Shown: positions 51,467 to 60,757, counted from the stretch's first letter. The stretch: DNA of 64,000 bases from Robinsoniella peoriensis (GCF_042680125.1 NZ_JBHTNY010000037.1), one strand, 5' to 3'. Notes: a model not told the origin generated them from the sequence alone. A program made the numbers and translations.

Positions 51467-54046
51467 TTATCTTCTACTCTCTTTTCTGCAATGCGGACAC
51501 TGTTTTTTATCTCTGGTTCGGCTTATTACACTTGCTTTCCAGCGATGTCCCTCCTCACAAATCCATCCAACAACTTTATGACTCTTATAGAGGACATCAT
51601 GGGCATTTAATGTTCCGTTTTCCCGATCATCCCATTCTTTTACCAATTCCGGATATAATGAAGCCAGGGAATTTTCTTTACACACACGGTATCCCGCACA
51701 ATATGGACACCCCCTTTTGCTTTCCACCTCGTGGGCAATCCTTCGCTGCCATTCATGATGGGGATAGTCCGGACACTGCCACCAGACCTTTTCCCCGGAT
51801 TTAGAAGAAACAATGGAAGGATTCAGATCACCATTTCTATTATAATTCCAGCGCACTGCAACATCCGGATACATTTTAATCAGACTTTCACCATTGCGCA
51901 CGTACCTGCTACGGCATTTCGGGCATTTACACCCCATAACACGATTATTAATTTCGCATTCCCATTCGTGTCCCTGAGGACAGATCCACCATACCTTTTT
52001 ATTAGATCTGGGACGTACATCCTGAGGATTTAACTTTCCATTCCTGGTATAATTCCATTCCTTAGCCAGTTCCGGATATTGGATAGCAAAGTTTTCATCC
52101 TCTGTGGCCAGACGTTTGTTGCAATATGGACAGCCTCTGTCTAACATACTCCGGTTAGCCACCCGCGCTTTCCAGGAATGCCCCTTATCACAAATCCACC
52201 ATGCCTCCACCTTATTCCCATAAGAAATCTCCCATGGAGAAATATCATTTTTGTCCCAGTCCCATTGCTCCAGCAGCTGGGGATATTTTTCAGCCAGACT
52301 ATTTTCCTTCGTAAATCTTCTGCCACTACAATATGGACATCTGCCGCTCCTAACCATTTCTTTCACTGATCTTTGCCACAAATGGCCCTTTTCACATTTC
52401 CAGCTGACATTTATATGAGAATTTACCGCTACATCATCCGGGGTGAGTTTACCATTCTTGGCCTTATCCCACATTTTAGCAATCCCGGGCTTTACTTTGG
52501 AAAGCCTGTTTTCATTACTTACCCGATGCCCAGAACAGTACGGACAATTCTGATTGCGATTCGTTCTCTTATTGGGTGTCGCCTTCCATACATGACCATA
52601 TTCACATTTCCACACATATGGTGATCCTTCACCAAAGCTGACCATCTCCGGTGTAATAGGCCAATTCGCCTCCTTGTGCCACTCCCTGGCAAGTTTCGGA
52701 TACCTGGATGCCAGGCTGTTCTCTTTTCTCCCATTAACAAGAAGTGTACGAATGTAATGCCTGTCCCGGTTCACATCAATATCCGCATTAATTTCCCCAT
52801 TCGTACCCAAATAATATTTTACATTAATGTATTCGAAAATTTTAGAAATAACCTCATCCATATATTTATAGGATGCATCCACCTGGCATGTTATTTCTCC
52901 GGTTTCCAGGATTTTCTGCTTTTCTTCTTCGGGGCTGTCTTCTGGGCTGTCTTCCTCGTTATTACATTGGCTCTGGCTGGTAAATGTGAACTGCTTTAAG
53001 GACTGAGAAGAAGGGTGACCGTTTCGAGTATGGCAATGACTCATATCGTGATTGGTGTTCTGGATGTGGTTGGTGTTCTGGATGTGATTAGCGTTCTGGA
53101 TGTGATAATCACATTTTCTTTGCATCATACTTTGTTCGCTGCACTGACTCTTATTTTGAGTCCCGGTCTGATTCTTGCACTCCCTGATTGTCAAAATATC
53201 CATCCCTTGCCTACGCAAGTATTCCACTTTCTTTTTATCAAATGCTTCCCGGTTATAAATCTCATGGAACACCCCATTATATTCAATACCCAATTTAAAA
53301 TCCGGTATATAGATATCTACTTCAAAACCACTGATCATAGCACGGTTCTGGCAATCGGGAAAAAACTTCTTCATATAATAAAAAACAGCCTGTTCAGGAA
53401 AAGATGACTTACTTTGCTTATTACATTCCGGACATCCCTGAGCATTTTTTGTCCTGTTAACAATAACAGCCTGCCATTTATGAGACTGATTAAAACTACA
53501 TACCCAAAACACCTTTTTCCCGCTGTACGGATGGACCTCTTTGGGATTCAATTTATTCTTCTTATAATCCCATTCTTTCGCTATTTCCGGAAAAAGTGCT
53601 TCTAAATTATAGTCCTCACTGACTCTGCTTCCATTACAATAAGGACACCCCTCTAAGCGGTACTGCTCATTTGGTCCCAAAGACCATGAATGCCCCTTGC
53701 CGCATTTCCACCAATATTTTACTTTAGAGCGAGGAAGAACTTCTTCCGGCAATACTTTATTTCTGTCATAATCCCAGAAATCCAGCATTTTAGGATCAGT
53801 AATCGCTAAATTATATTCGGATGATGCCCTCCTGCGGGAACAATAAGGACAGTCCGTGTTTTTACATCTGGTCCTCCACGCTGGAGACATAGTCCAGCTA
53901 TGACCTTTTTCACACTTCCATGCCACAGGTATTTTAGAACTGCTTGGTACCTCACCTGGTGATTGTTTATTTGTATCGTAATCCCATTGACTGATCATTT
54001 CTTCTTTGTGGTATTTTATGCAGTAGTCTTTAAAAGATAGCTTCAT
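51467..54046 (-). CDS. Nine-repeat zinc-ribbon protein with a Vsr-like nuclease core
   Basis: About 859 residues. It has nine copies of a 60-70 residue DUF4379-type treble-clef/zinc-ribbon unit, each with an EW/WD-type motif, then W(K/I)C..GH.W and a final CPYC pair. Three copies precede and six follow a central nuclease-like segment (about residues 215-285: FEVDIYIPDFKLGIEYNGVFHE and GMDILTIRE), which has the VDxYxP and ExNG pattern of Vsr/DUF559-type PD-(D/E)XK endonucleases. A low-complexity stretch with NHIQNT repeats lies between. The unit is typical of proteins that may bind and cut nucleic acid; the role is not known. The ATG at 54046 is preferred over a GTG three codons earlier. Confidence 0.82.
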   Translation of the reverse strand: MKLSFKDYCIKYHKEEMISQWDYDTNKQSPGEVPSSSKIPVAWKCEKGHSWTMSPAWRTRCKNTDCPYCSRRRASSEYNLAITDPKMLDFWDYDRNKVLPEEVLPRSKVKYWWKCGKGHSWSLGPNEQYRLEGCPYCNGSRVSEDYNLEALFPEIAKEWDYKKNKLNPKEVHPYSGKKVFWVCSFNQSHKWQAVIVNRTKNAQGCPECNKQSKSSFPEQAVFYYMKKFFPDCQNRAMISGFEVDIYIPDFKLGIEYNGVFHEIYNREAFDKKKVEYLRRQGMDILTIRECKNQTGTQNKSQCSEQSMMQRKCDYHIQNANHIQNTNHIQNTNHDMSHCHTRNGHPSSQSLKQFTFTSQSQCNNEEDSPEDSPEEEKQKILETGEITCQVDASYKYMDEVISKIFEYINVKYYLGTNGEINADIDVNRDRHYIRTLLVNGRKENSLASRYPKLAREWHKEANWPITPEMVSFGEGSPYVWKCEYGHVWKATPNKRTNRNQNCPYCSGHRVSNENRLSKVKPGIAKMWDKAKNGKLTPDDVAVNSHINVSWKCEKGHLWQRSVKEMVRSGRCPYCSGRRFTKENSLAEKYPQLLEQWDWDKNDISPWEISYGNKVEAWWICDKGHSWKARVANRSMLDRGCPYCNKRLATEDENFAIQYPELAKEWNYTRNGKLNPQDVRPRSNKKVWWICPQGHEWECEINNRVMGCKCPKCRSRYVRNGESLIKMYPDVAVRWNYNRNGDLNPSIVSSKSGEKVWWQCPDYPHHEWQRRIAHEVESKRGCPYCAGYRVCKENSLASLYPELVKEWDDRENGTLNAHDVLYKSHKVVGWICEEGHRWKASVISRTRDKKQCPHCRKESRR

Positions 54047-54147
54047 TTTTATCACTCTTCTTTTTTGGTATTATGTTTATGATCGACTGGATCATATCAC
54101 ATTGTTTCGTAATTTTCTGTTCCTGGATGGAAATTATATAATTCTTA

Positions 54148-54300
54148 TCTTTATAATTGCTTTTGTTGCTATTTAATTTTACCTTCATAATTGCTTTTGC
54201 TGCTTTTTATTATTGGTTTTTACTATTGCCTTTCACTCTTGCTTTTCATTGTTTTATTTTCATTGCATTTCATACTTGCTTTTTATCATTATCTCATAAT
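54148..54300. repeat. Degenerate T-rich repeat (TTGCTTTT core)
   Basis: A 150-base stretch of about 12-13 base units around TTGCTTTTCA and TTGCTTTTGCT, similar in core to the 13-bp repeat at 34720. It lies upstream of the zinc-ribbon gene. The stretch 54301-54672 is AT-rich with no gene; the AraC promoter must lie there but was not resolved. Confidence 0.55.
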
Positions 54301-54672
54301 TATTCTCCGACGTCATCCTTACTACTTGTAATCATAAAAGTTATTCTATTTATATCATGAAAATAATCGATCTATAATCTAAATGGCGGACTTTCTTTTA
54401 CTTTTATTAATAGATTATTTTCTGCTCCTTAGACTTCATGTTTTTTACCGCGAAGATTTTGTATAAATATTGCACATATTTATAATTATAGGTTTTCATT
54501 ATTGCATTACTAAGCTACAATATATATCTATAAAAGCTGTAATCATAACAAGCCAATTTATTCAGCATTTAAAAAATGACTTATTAAATACTACCAAATC
54601 TGTGCAAATAAAAACAGGAAAAACGGAACCTATACTGTTATGATAAATCTACAAAGGCAAAAGGAGAATCAC

Positions 54673-55563
54673 ATGGAATGGACCGAAAGTATTAAAAAAA
54701 CAATTTCCTATATAGAAACCCATTTACTGGATCAGGAAAACATACAACATATTTCAAAAAAGATAGGAATTTCTAACTTCTATTTGCAAAAAGGTTTTAA
54801 ACTTATGACCGGATATTCCATCTCAGAATATATCAAAAACCGCCGGCTTTACCTGGCTGCACTGGATGTCATCGCCCACAGAGACAAAATCATAGACCTT
54901 TCCTATAAGTATGGATACGAAACACCCGAAAGCTTCACAAAAGCCTTTGTCCGTTTTCATGGACTAGCTCCACGGGAACTGAGAAAGAATCCTGCAAAAA
55001 TCAAAATCTTTCTGCCTTTGAAAATAAAAATAAGTATTCAAGGAGGCAATAACATGAATTATACGGTTGAGAAAATGAAAAATTTTAAAGTAATCGGTTT
55101 TCAAAATGAAGTTCCCTTTGATACCTCTTATCAGGTAATTCCAAAAATCTGGAATAACTTTGCCCAAACATATCTCCTTCCTCTTTATTCAAAAGAACAG
55201 CCTGAAGGTGATATAGAAGAAACTATCTGCAATTGCTGTATAGGCGAATATGGCATCTGCATTGATGATCTGGGCTCAGAAGAAAATTTCCGATATATTA
55301 TTGGCGGTCATTATAACGACGGAAAAATCCCGGAAGGCATGATTATATACGAATTTCCAGAAATGTTATGGGCAAAATTTTCCTGCAAAGGACCTCTTCC
55401 CGAATCCTTACAATCCATAAACACAAAAATATTCAGTGAATGGCTGCCAGGTAACAGCGAATATGAAATTGCAATGGGGGCAAATATCGAATGGTATAGT
55501 AAAGGTGATATGGCAGAGTTAGATTATGAAAGTGAGATTTGGATTCCGGTCAAACAAAAATAA
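54673..55563 (+). CDS. AraC-family regulator fused to a GyrI-like effector domain
   Basis: About 296 residues. The N-terminal AraC DNA-binding domain has two helix-turn-helix motifs (ENIQHISKKIGISNFYLQKGFK, core ISKKIGISNFYLQKGFK; and IIDLSYKYGYETPESFTKAF ending HGLAPRELRK). The C-terminal GyrI/SbmC-like domain (about 130-296) is of the kind that binds hydrophobic drugs. The layout matches Rob/BltR-like drug-sensing activators. The ATG at 54673 is chosen because AAGGAG lies eight bases before it; the open frame extends to 54640. No transporter gene is adjacent, so its target is not evident. Confidence 0.9.
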   Translation: MEWTESIKKTISYIETHLLDQENIQHISKKIGISNFYLQKGFKLMTGYSISEYIKNRRLYLAALDVIAHRDKIIDLSYKYGYETPESFTKAFVRFHGLAPRELRKNPAKIKIFLPLKIKISIQGGNNMNYTVEKMKNFKVIGFQNEVPFDTSYQVIPKIWNNFAQTYLLPLYSKEQPEGDIEETICNCCIGEYGICIDDLGSEENFRYIIGGHYNDGKIPEGMIIYEFPEMLWAKFSCKGPLPESLQSINTKIFSEWLPGNSEYEIAMGANIEWYSKGDMAELDYESEIWIPVKQK

Positions 55564-55661
55564 AGTTATAGCTTAGTTGAAGATAATTTTTTTGAATAAT
55601 CTTTTAAACTTGCTTTACTTGCTTTCTAAAATCAAGTCTTGACTCAGCTATATGATAGCAT

Positions 55662-55707
55662 TTAGGGGGGATTATATGGGGTTTCAGTTCCATACAATCC
55701 CCCCTAA
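55662..55707. terminator. Very stable hairpin between convergent genes
   Basis: TTAGGGGGGATT and AATCCCCCCTAA are perfect 12-base arms, extended by TATGG/CCATA to about 17 paired bases. No strong T run on either side. Probably a bidirectional stop or 3'-end protecting structure for the AraC and asparagine synthetase genes. Confidence 0.6.
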
Positions 55708-55775
55708 TTTCAGGTTAAAGTAAGAAAATACGTCATTTACAGCTTCACGTCACTGCAACTATCTGATTATATCTT

Positions 55776-57314
55776 CTAACATTTCACAAAATATAATTCA
55801 TACCATACTAAGAATGTATAAATAGTCCAAATCTTTCTCCAGTTATCGGAGTTTCCTGCGATATAGTCCGCAAATATCCCATTAATTTCCTCTACGTCAA
55901 AGAATTTTTCTGCCATCTCGCTGCGGAATTTTTCCCGAACATCCTGATTATATCTATCATCTGCCATCCAAATCCGAATCGGCACAATAAACCCAAGCTT
56001 TTTACGAAAAGCAATTTCATCCGGCAGAACTTTTGCAGCAGCTGTACGGAACGCCACTTTATTCTGCTCCTCATTAACTTTATATTTAGAAGGCATCCGT
56101 GATGCAATGTCAAATATTCTAGTATCCGTAAGGGGCATTCTGATTTCCAGGCCAGCAGCCGTACTCATATTGTCTACATTAAAATAAATGTCCCCTTCCA
56201 GCCAAATCTGAATATCTACAGCCGACATCTTCGTAAGAGGATCCAGACCTTCTGTTTCCTCATAAATTCTCTCAGCAAGTTCAATCGGAAGAACATCCGG
56301 ATCATACTTTTTCAGAATCCTCCGCTTCTCATCTTCCTTCATGATATTGGTATTTCCCACATAAAACGTCTTCAAATTTTCCCCATAGCGTTCCGCGTTA
56401 CGATACATATTATATCCGCCAAAGAATTCGTCTGCTCCCTCTCCGGAGTAACAAATCTTCGTGTGCTCGGCTGCCGCCTTACATCCAATGGCAAAAACAA
56501 TAGCAGAAGCATCCCCAAGCGGCTGTTCCATATTATACATAACATAGGGAACTGTTTCAAAATATTCTTCTGGGGTAATCACACGTCTGGAACTCTTACG
56601 TCTAAGAATTTCAGCCGTCTGCTGTGCCAGTTTTGACTCATCAAACCGTTCTTCTTCATAACCGCAGGAATCCGTCATCTCTACATCGGACATAGCCAGG
56701 ACGTAAGAAGAATCAACCCCTCCGGATAAAAATGATTCCGCCGACTCATCCGCCGACTTTACCTCAGGCATAATCTTCTGAAGTGTGGTATGAATCTCAT
56801 CTGCCCATTCCTCAAGAGACTTACTCTCATCCGGATGAAATTCCGGAGACCAGTAACGTTCAATCTTCAGCCTCCCCTTTTCCCAGACCATATAACGTCC
56901 GGGCATCAGCTTTTTCAGGCCACGAAAGAACGTATTCTCTCCCGCCACATAGGTAAGGCTCAAATACAACTGCAGCATCTCTTCATTCAATTCTTTCACA
57001 AATCCCGGCATTTCCAAAATCTTACGAATAGACGTACCATAGAGAAGTTCTCCATCTTCCGTCTCATAATAATAAAATGGCTTCGTTCCAAACTGATCTC
57101 TCAGACAGAAAAGCTGCTCTTTTTCATCATCCCAAAGTGCAAACGCAAACATACCGTGCATATGGTTTGCCATGTCGCTTCCCCAGGTTTCGTATGCTTT
57201 TGTTAAAATTGCATGCTCACGGTTTTCGCGTGATAAAGAAGGGTCAATGTCCAGTTGCTTGCAAAGTGCTTCCCAATTGCGGATATGGCCTCTGTATTCT
57301 TTTATTTTTATCAT
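55776..57314 (-). CDS. asnB: Asparagine synthetase lacking the glutaminase nucleophile
   Basis: A 512-residue AsnB. The synthetase domain is complete: FLSGGVDSSYVLAMS PP-loop, YSGEGADEFFGGYNMY, and RMPLTDTRIFD. It should form asparagine (or a similar amide) from aspartate with ATP. The N-terminal glutaminase domain is shortened by about 50 residues; the chain begins within it (EYRGHIRNWEAL, then GMFAFALWD) and the essential N-terminal Cys is absent. No matching piece was found upstream in other frames. GAGAGGG precedes the ATG, so the short form looks like the real product. It is probably ammonia-dependent, or a pseudo-amidotransferase. A different amidated product cannot be excluded. Confidence 0.85.
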   Translation of the reverse strand: MIKIKEYRGHIRNWEALCKQLDIDPSLSRENREHAILTKAYETWGSDMANHMHGMFAFALWDDEKEQLFCLRDQFGTKPFYYYETEDGELLYGTSIRKILEMPGFVKELNEEMLQLYLSLTYVAGENTFFRGLKKLMPGRYMVWEKGRLKIERYWSPEFHPDESKSLEEWADEIHTTLQKIMPEVKSADESAESFLSGGVDSSYVLAMSDVEMTDSCGYEEERFDESKLAQQTAEILRRKSSRRVITPEEYFETVPYVMYNMEQPLGDASAIVFAIGCKAAAEHTKICYSGEGADEFFGGYNMYRNAERYGENLKTFYVGNTNIMKEDEKRRILKKYDPDVLPIELAERIYEETEGLDPLTKMSAVDIQIWLEGDIYFNVDNMSTAAGLEIRMPLTDTRIFDIASRMPSKYKVNEEQNKVAFRTAAAKVLPDEIAFRKKLGFIVPIRIWMADDRYNQDVREKFRSEMAEKFFDVEEINGIFADYIAGNSDNWRKIWTIYTFLVWYELYFVKC

Positions 57315-57501
57315 GTATGTATCCCTCTCATATATAGTATCTTTTTCTGGTTTGTCGCTTCCAACCAGTATATTTGTTTGATTTACTTGTTTATTTTAGC
57401 ATAGTATTGAGGATTCAGCAAGAAAACGTGAGAAATATGGGGGATTTTGTAGAAATAGGGGGATGAGGGGATTGCGCATTTACACCACTTCCTTTATATT
57501 T

Positions 57502-57612
57502 TTATGGGGCCAGACTCTTAATGAGTCCCGCTTGTTTGGGGATACCATTTAAAGTAACTATCGGGAAGTCTTCTGTATGTACCGGAACTGTGACCTTACC
57601 ATGTTTGGAAAC
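57502..57612 (-). pseudogene. HicA-like toxin remnant
   Basis: A 36-codon fragment without a start codon reads KHGKVTVPVHTEDFP, then LNGIPKQAGLIKSL before a stop. The TVPVH and ILKQAGL-type elements match the C-terminal half of HicA mRNA-interferase toxins. An in-frame stop cuts it off from the upstream part. No hicB partner was found. The rest of 57315-57826 shows no other gene. Confidence 0.4.
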
Positions 57613-57826
57613 TTATACTCATCTTTGCCTAGATAAGGAAAAGATGCTTTTCACACAATTAAATACCTTAAAAGTTCACGGTTTATCATGGAATGTCTTT
57701 GTAAAAGATCAATTGCTCGGCTTCCTCCATCAATTTCGTAAACTTTTTAGGAGTATCCTGCTATTATTGATATAGGCAATGAAAAAAATTAATTGATGGG
57801 ATCGAGAAAAGAGAGAGAAATCCTTT

Positions 57827-57973
57827 GTGACAATAAAAGAATTTAAGAATGAAGTTGAGTTAGATACAAAAAATGAAACTGAGCTTACTGTTGTTGAAAT
57901 CTTTCAAGCGGATTATTTGGAAATCCGTGGAATTGTCTACTGTCTCACAAGCTATGGAATACCACTAAAATAA
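57827..57973 (+). CDS. Short ORF, 48 codons, unknown
   Basis: GTG start with purine-rich GAGAGAG upstream. The product is acidic with regular hydrophobic spacing (KNEVELDTKNETELTVVEI, DYLEIRGIVYCLTSYGIPLK). It ends just before the IS66 left boundary, so it could be a real small protein or a remnant cut by the insertion. I recognise no family. Confidence 0.3.
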   Translation: MTIKEFKNEVELDTKNETELTVVEIFQADYLEIRGIVYCLTSYGIPLK

Positions 57974-57986
57974 CTGTAAAAAGTAA

Positions 57987-58012
57987 CCGCTCCATATTAT
58001 ACCATGGAGCGG
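57987..58012. terminator. Hairpin inside the IS66 left end
   Basis: CCGCTCCAT/ATGGAGCGG, a perfect 9-base stem with an 8-base loop. It may shield the transposase genes from outside transcription. Confidence 0.55.
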
Positions 58013-58079
58013 CTGTATTCTTAATTTGAGGCTTATAGCGCCAATTAATGTCATATTAATGTCACCGAGAGGTTATCAA

Positions 58080-58496
58080 ATGCTTAGAAACCGCATAAAC
58101 ACTGTGATTCCTTGTTTTCAGATGTTCCCGTACACTTTTCGTCTCACCAGGTGGAAACAAATCATTGAGCAATGTCAGAACCGTGAAGAAGGACAGACAG
58201 CTAAACAATGGATGGTTGATAATCAGGTCAGTGAAAAATCTTACTACTATTGGCTGCGAAAAATCCGCCGGGAAGCATATGGACAGTTAGATAACCCGGC
58301 ATCTGTTCCGGCAGTTCAGCATAACAGCAGCATCACATTTACAGAAATGCCGGCATACGCTCAAAATACGGAAGAATTATCTTTTAACTTTCAGGCTGCA
58401 GCAGTTATAAAGACGACTAAAGCAACTGTGGCATTGGCCGATACGATATCAGACCATCTTCTCACCAGGATTCTTCGTGAGGTCGGGGGTGCTTGA
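58080..58496 (+). CDS. tnpA: IS66 accessory protein TnpA
   Basis: About 138 residues with the IS66 TnpA pattern: LTRWKQIIEQCQNREEGQTAKQW (core TRWKQIIEQCQ), then NQVSEKSYYYWLRKIRREA, a helix-turn-helix that ends in the YYYW motif. The role of this protein in IS66 transposition is accessory. The ATG at 58080 is chosen because GAGAGG lies about eight bases upstream; the open frame extends back to 58026 and a start at 58122 is also possible. It overlaps tnpB by 20 bases. Confidence 0.82.
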   Translation: MLRNRINTVIPCFQMFPYTFRLTRWKQIIEQCQNREEGQTAKQWMVDNQVSEKSYYYWLRKIRREAYGQLDNPASVPAVQHNSSITFTEMPAYAQNTEELSFNFQAAAVIKTTKATVALADTISDHLLTRILREVGGA

Positions 58497-58845
58497 AGAT
58501 GCCGCCAGTATCCAGCGGGTGGTGCTTGCATGTGGATTCGTGGATTTACGAAAAGGGATTGATGGGCTGGCACAGATTGTCGGTGCCCGTTATGACCGGA
58601 ATCCATTTGTGAAAGGAACGCTCTTCCTGTTCTGTGGCCGACGTTCTGACCGAATAAAGGGGTTGTTATGGATGGGAAATGGTTTTTTACTTCTTTATAA
58701 ACGATTTGAGGATGGCTCCCTTTCCTGGCCAAGAACACAGGAGGAGGCAGCTGAACTGACGGAAGAACAATTCCGGCTCCTGATGCTCGGTTTAAATCCA
58801 ATAGAGCCGAAAATCAAAGACGTTCAGTCAAATAAGGTCTGTTAA
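58477..58845 (+). CDS. tnpB: IS66 accessory protein TnpB (Orf2)
   Basis: About 122 residues with the full TnpB signature: ACGFVDLRKGIDGLAQIV, GTLFLFCGRRSDRIKGLLW (core LFLFCGRRSDRIK), and FLLLYKRFEDGSLSWP. TnpB is required for IS66 transposition but lacks the DDE site. It starts with a GTG within the end of tnpA (58477, or possibly 58489), so the two are coupled. Length is normal. It is followed by a stem-loop with a T run that should limit read-through to tnpC. Confidence 0.9.
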   Translation: MRSGVLEDAASIQRVVLACGFVDLRKGIDGLAQIVGARYDRNPFVKGTLFLFCGRRSDRIKGLLWMGNGFLLLYKRFEDGSLSWPRTQEEAAELTEEQFRLLMLGLNPIEPKIKDVQSNKVC

Positions 58846-58857
58846 AAAGTATTGTGC

Positions 58858-58886
58858 AAAAGAGAGAACTTTTTTCTCTCTTTTTT
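58858..58886 (+). terminator. Terminator between tnpB and tnpC
   Basis: AAAAGAGAGAA/TTCTCTCTTTT, an 11-base stem with a 5-base loop and a six-T run. The following bases up to 59120 are GC-richer than the flanks and encode nothing I can support. Confidence 0.65.
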
Positions 58887-59120
58887 GCTGTGATAGAGGC
58901 GCTTCTGCCAGCGAATACAAGGTACTTTAGGGGCTCAGAGGCGGGGCAGCCGTTGTTTAGGTGAATGAAATTCCCACATTGACGATGTGATTTTACCTGC
59001 CCGCCACGGTTCTTTTAAACGCTTCCATCCCCAGGGCAAAATGACGAAGTGAAAACTCCTCTGAATTGGCTTTTTTGAGGCTTTTGCAGTATACTGGAGA
59101 TAGAATAGGAGCGCGCATAC

Positions 59121-60743
59121 ATGAGTAAAAAGTATACGATTGAGGAACTAAATAACTGCAGTAAGCAGGAGCTGATGCTAATGATTGTTTCGATGCAGGA
59201 ACAGATGACCAAGATGAATGAAAATCTTGAAAACCTGATCGAGCAGATACGTATCGCAAACGGGCAGCGGTTTGGCCGCAGCACGGAGAAACTGGATACC
59301 ATGGATGAGCAGTTATCCTTTTTTAATGAAGCAGAATATCTCAGCGAAGGTGCAGAAGAAGTGGATTTGGAGGATGTACTGCCCAGGAAGCCGCGCAGCA
59401 AAAAACAAAAAGGGAAACGTGATGCTGATCGGAAGGATTTTCCCGAAGAACCCTATGACCATAATGTCCCTGAGGATAAACTGGATGGTGTATTCGGTAA
59501 AGGCTGCTGGCGTGAAATGCCGGCAGAGGAATACAAGCGTCTTCGTTATGAACCGGCCTCATGGACGGTGGAGAAGCATAAAGTGCATGTCTACGTTGGT
59601 ACTGGAGGAGAGCATCAGGATGAGTTTTTACGTGCAGACCGTCCGAAAGATCTTCTTCGCAACAGCATCCTCACACCTTCGCTGGGTGCCGCTATCATAA
59701 ATGCCAAGTATGTGAACTCACTTCCTCTTTACCGGATTGAACAGGAGTTTAACCGTAATGGAGTATCGATTTCAAGACAGACTTTGACAGACTGGGTGAT
59801 CAAATGCGCCCAGCGTTACCTGACTTTCCTGTATGACCATCTGCACAGAAAGCTTTTAGCGTGTCCAGTCAATCAGGCAGACGAGACACCTGTAGAAGTT
59901 ATTCATGAAGGACGTAATGCCGGAAGTAAAAGCTACATGTGGGTTCACCGCAGCGGGGAGATGTATCGGAAGCAGCCGATCGTACTGTATGAATATCAAA
60001 AGACCCGTAACAGTATGCATCCGAAAGAATTCTATAAAGATTATAAAGGGATTCTGGTAACGGATGGGCTGGAACAGTATCATAAGCTTGACAGGGAGCT
60101 GGAAGGAGTCACCAATGCCAACTGCTGGGCACATGCCCGCCGGGATTATGCGGATGCATTAAAAGCATTCGGAAAGGACAACGTGAAAGCGGTTAAAAAC
60201 GCAATTGCATACCAGGCTCTGGCAAGGATCAGTACCATCTACAAACTGGAAGGTACGCTAAAAGATTTATCAGCAGATGAGCGGATTAAGGAACGGCAGA
60301 CCTCGATCAAGCCATTGGTGGAGGAATATTTCACATGGGTAAAAGAACGCTTAAATGATACTGCCTGTCTTCCCAAAGGAAAGACGGCCGCTGGTTTAAA
60401 ATATAGTGTAAATCAGGAAAAATATCTGAGGGTATTTCTGACAAATGGAGATGTACCGATTGATAATTCAGCCTCTGAGCGTAGCATCCGTACCTTTTGT
60501 GTTGGTAAGAAGAACTGGGTGCTTATTAATTCGATTAAAGGAGCCCAGGCCAGTGCGGTAATGTACAGTATTGCGGAAACTGCAAAACTAAATGAGCTGA
60601 ATCCCTACTACTATTTGAAGTATCTTCTGGAGGAACTTCCAAAGCTCATTGATGGGGGAGGAAATATCAAGACCACAGAGTTGGAATCGCTGCTGCCCTG
60701 GGCAGAAAATCTTCCCGCCAAGTGTCATAAACCACGCCGCTAA
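59121..60743 (+). CDS. tnpC: IS66 transposase TnpC (DDE type)
   Basis: A 540-residue IS66 transposase. The N-terminal coiled coil (EQMTKMNENLENLIEQIR) and RFGRSTEKL segment lead to a zinc-binding region, then the DDE catalytic domain: VNQADETPVEV, GILVTDGLEQYHKL, and the C-terminal DNSASERSIRTFCVGKKNW with the catalytic Glu. It appears full length and unbroken, so the element may still be active. TAGGAG lies about ten bases before the ATG. Its stop codon is inside the loop of its own terminator. Confidence 0.94.
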   Translation: MSKKYTIEELNNCSKQELMLMIVSMQEQMTKMNENLENLIEQIRIANGQRFGRSTEKLDTMDEQLSFFNEAEYLSEGAEEVDLEDVLPRKPRSKKQKGKRDADRKDFPEEPYDHNVPEDKLDGVFGKGCWREMPAEEYKRLRYEPASWTVEKHKVHVYVGTGGEHQDEFLRADRPKDLLRNSILTPSLGAAIINAKYVNSLPLYRIEQEFNRNGVSISRQTLTDWVIKCAQRYLTFLYDHLHRKLLACPVNQADETPVEVIHEGRNAGSKSYMWVHRSGEMYRKQPIVLYEYQKTRNSMHPKEFYKDYKGILVTDGLEQYHKLDRELEGVTNANCWAHARRDYADALKAFGKDNVKAVKNAIAYQALARISTIYKLEGTLKDLSADERIKERQTSIKPLVEEYFTWVKERLNDTACLPKGKTAAGLKYSVNQEKYLRVFLTNGDVPIDNSASERSIRTFCVGKKNWVLINSIKGAQASAVMYSIAETAKLNELNPYYYLKYLLEELPKLIDGGGNIKTTELESLLPWAENLPAKCHKPRR

Positions 60744-60757
60744 AAAGCGGCGTATTT
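60734..60757 (+). terminator. Terminator overlapping the tnpC stop codon
   Basis: ACGCCGC/GCGGCGT with loop TAAAAA, followed by ATTTATTT. The tnpC TAA lies in the loop. Confidence 0.7.

Noticed and set aside
57521..57775. An 84-codon plus-strand frame
   Set aside because: It runs opposite to the HicA-like remnant, which explains its composition, and it has no recognisable domain.
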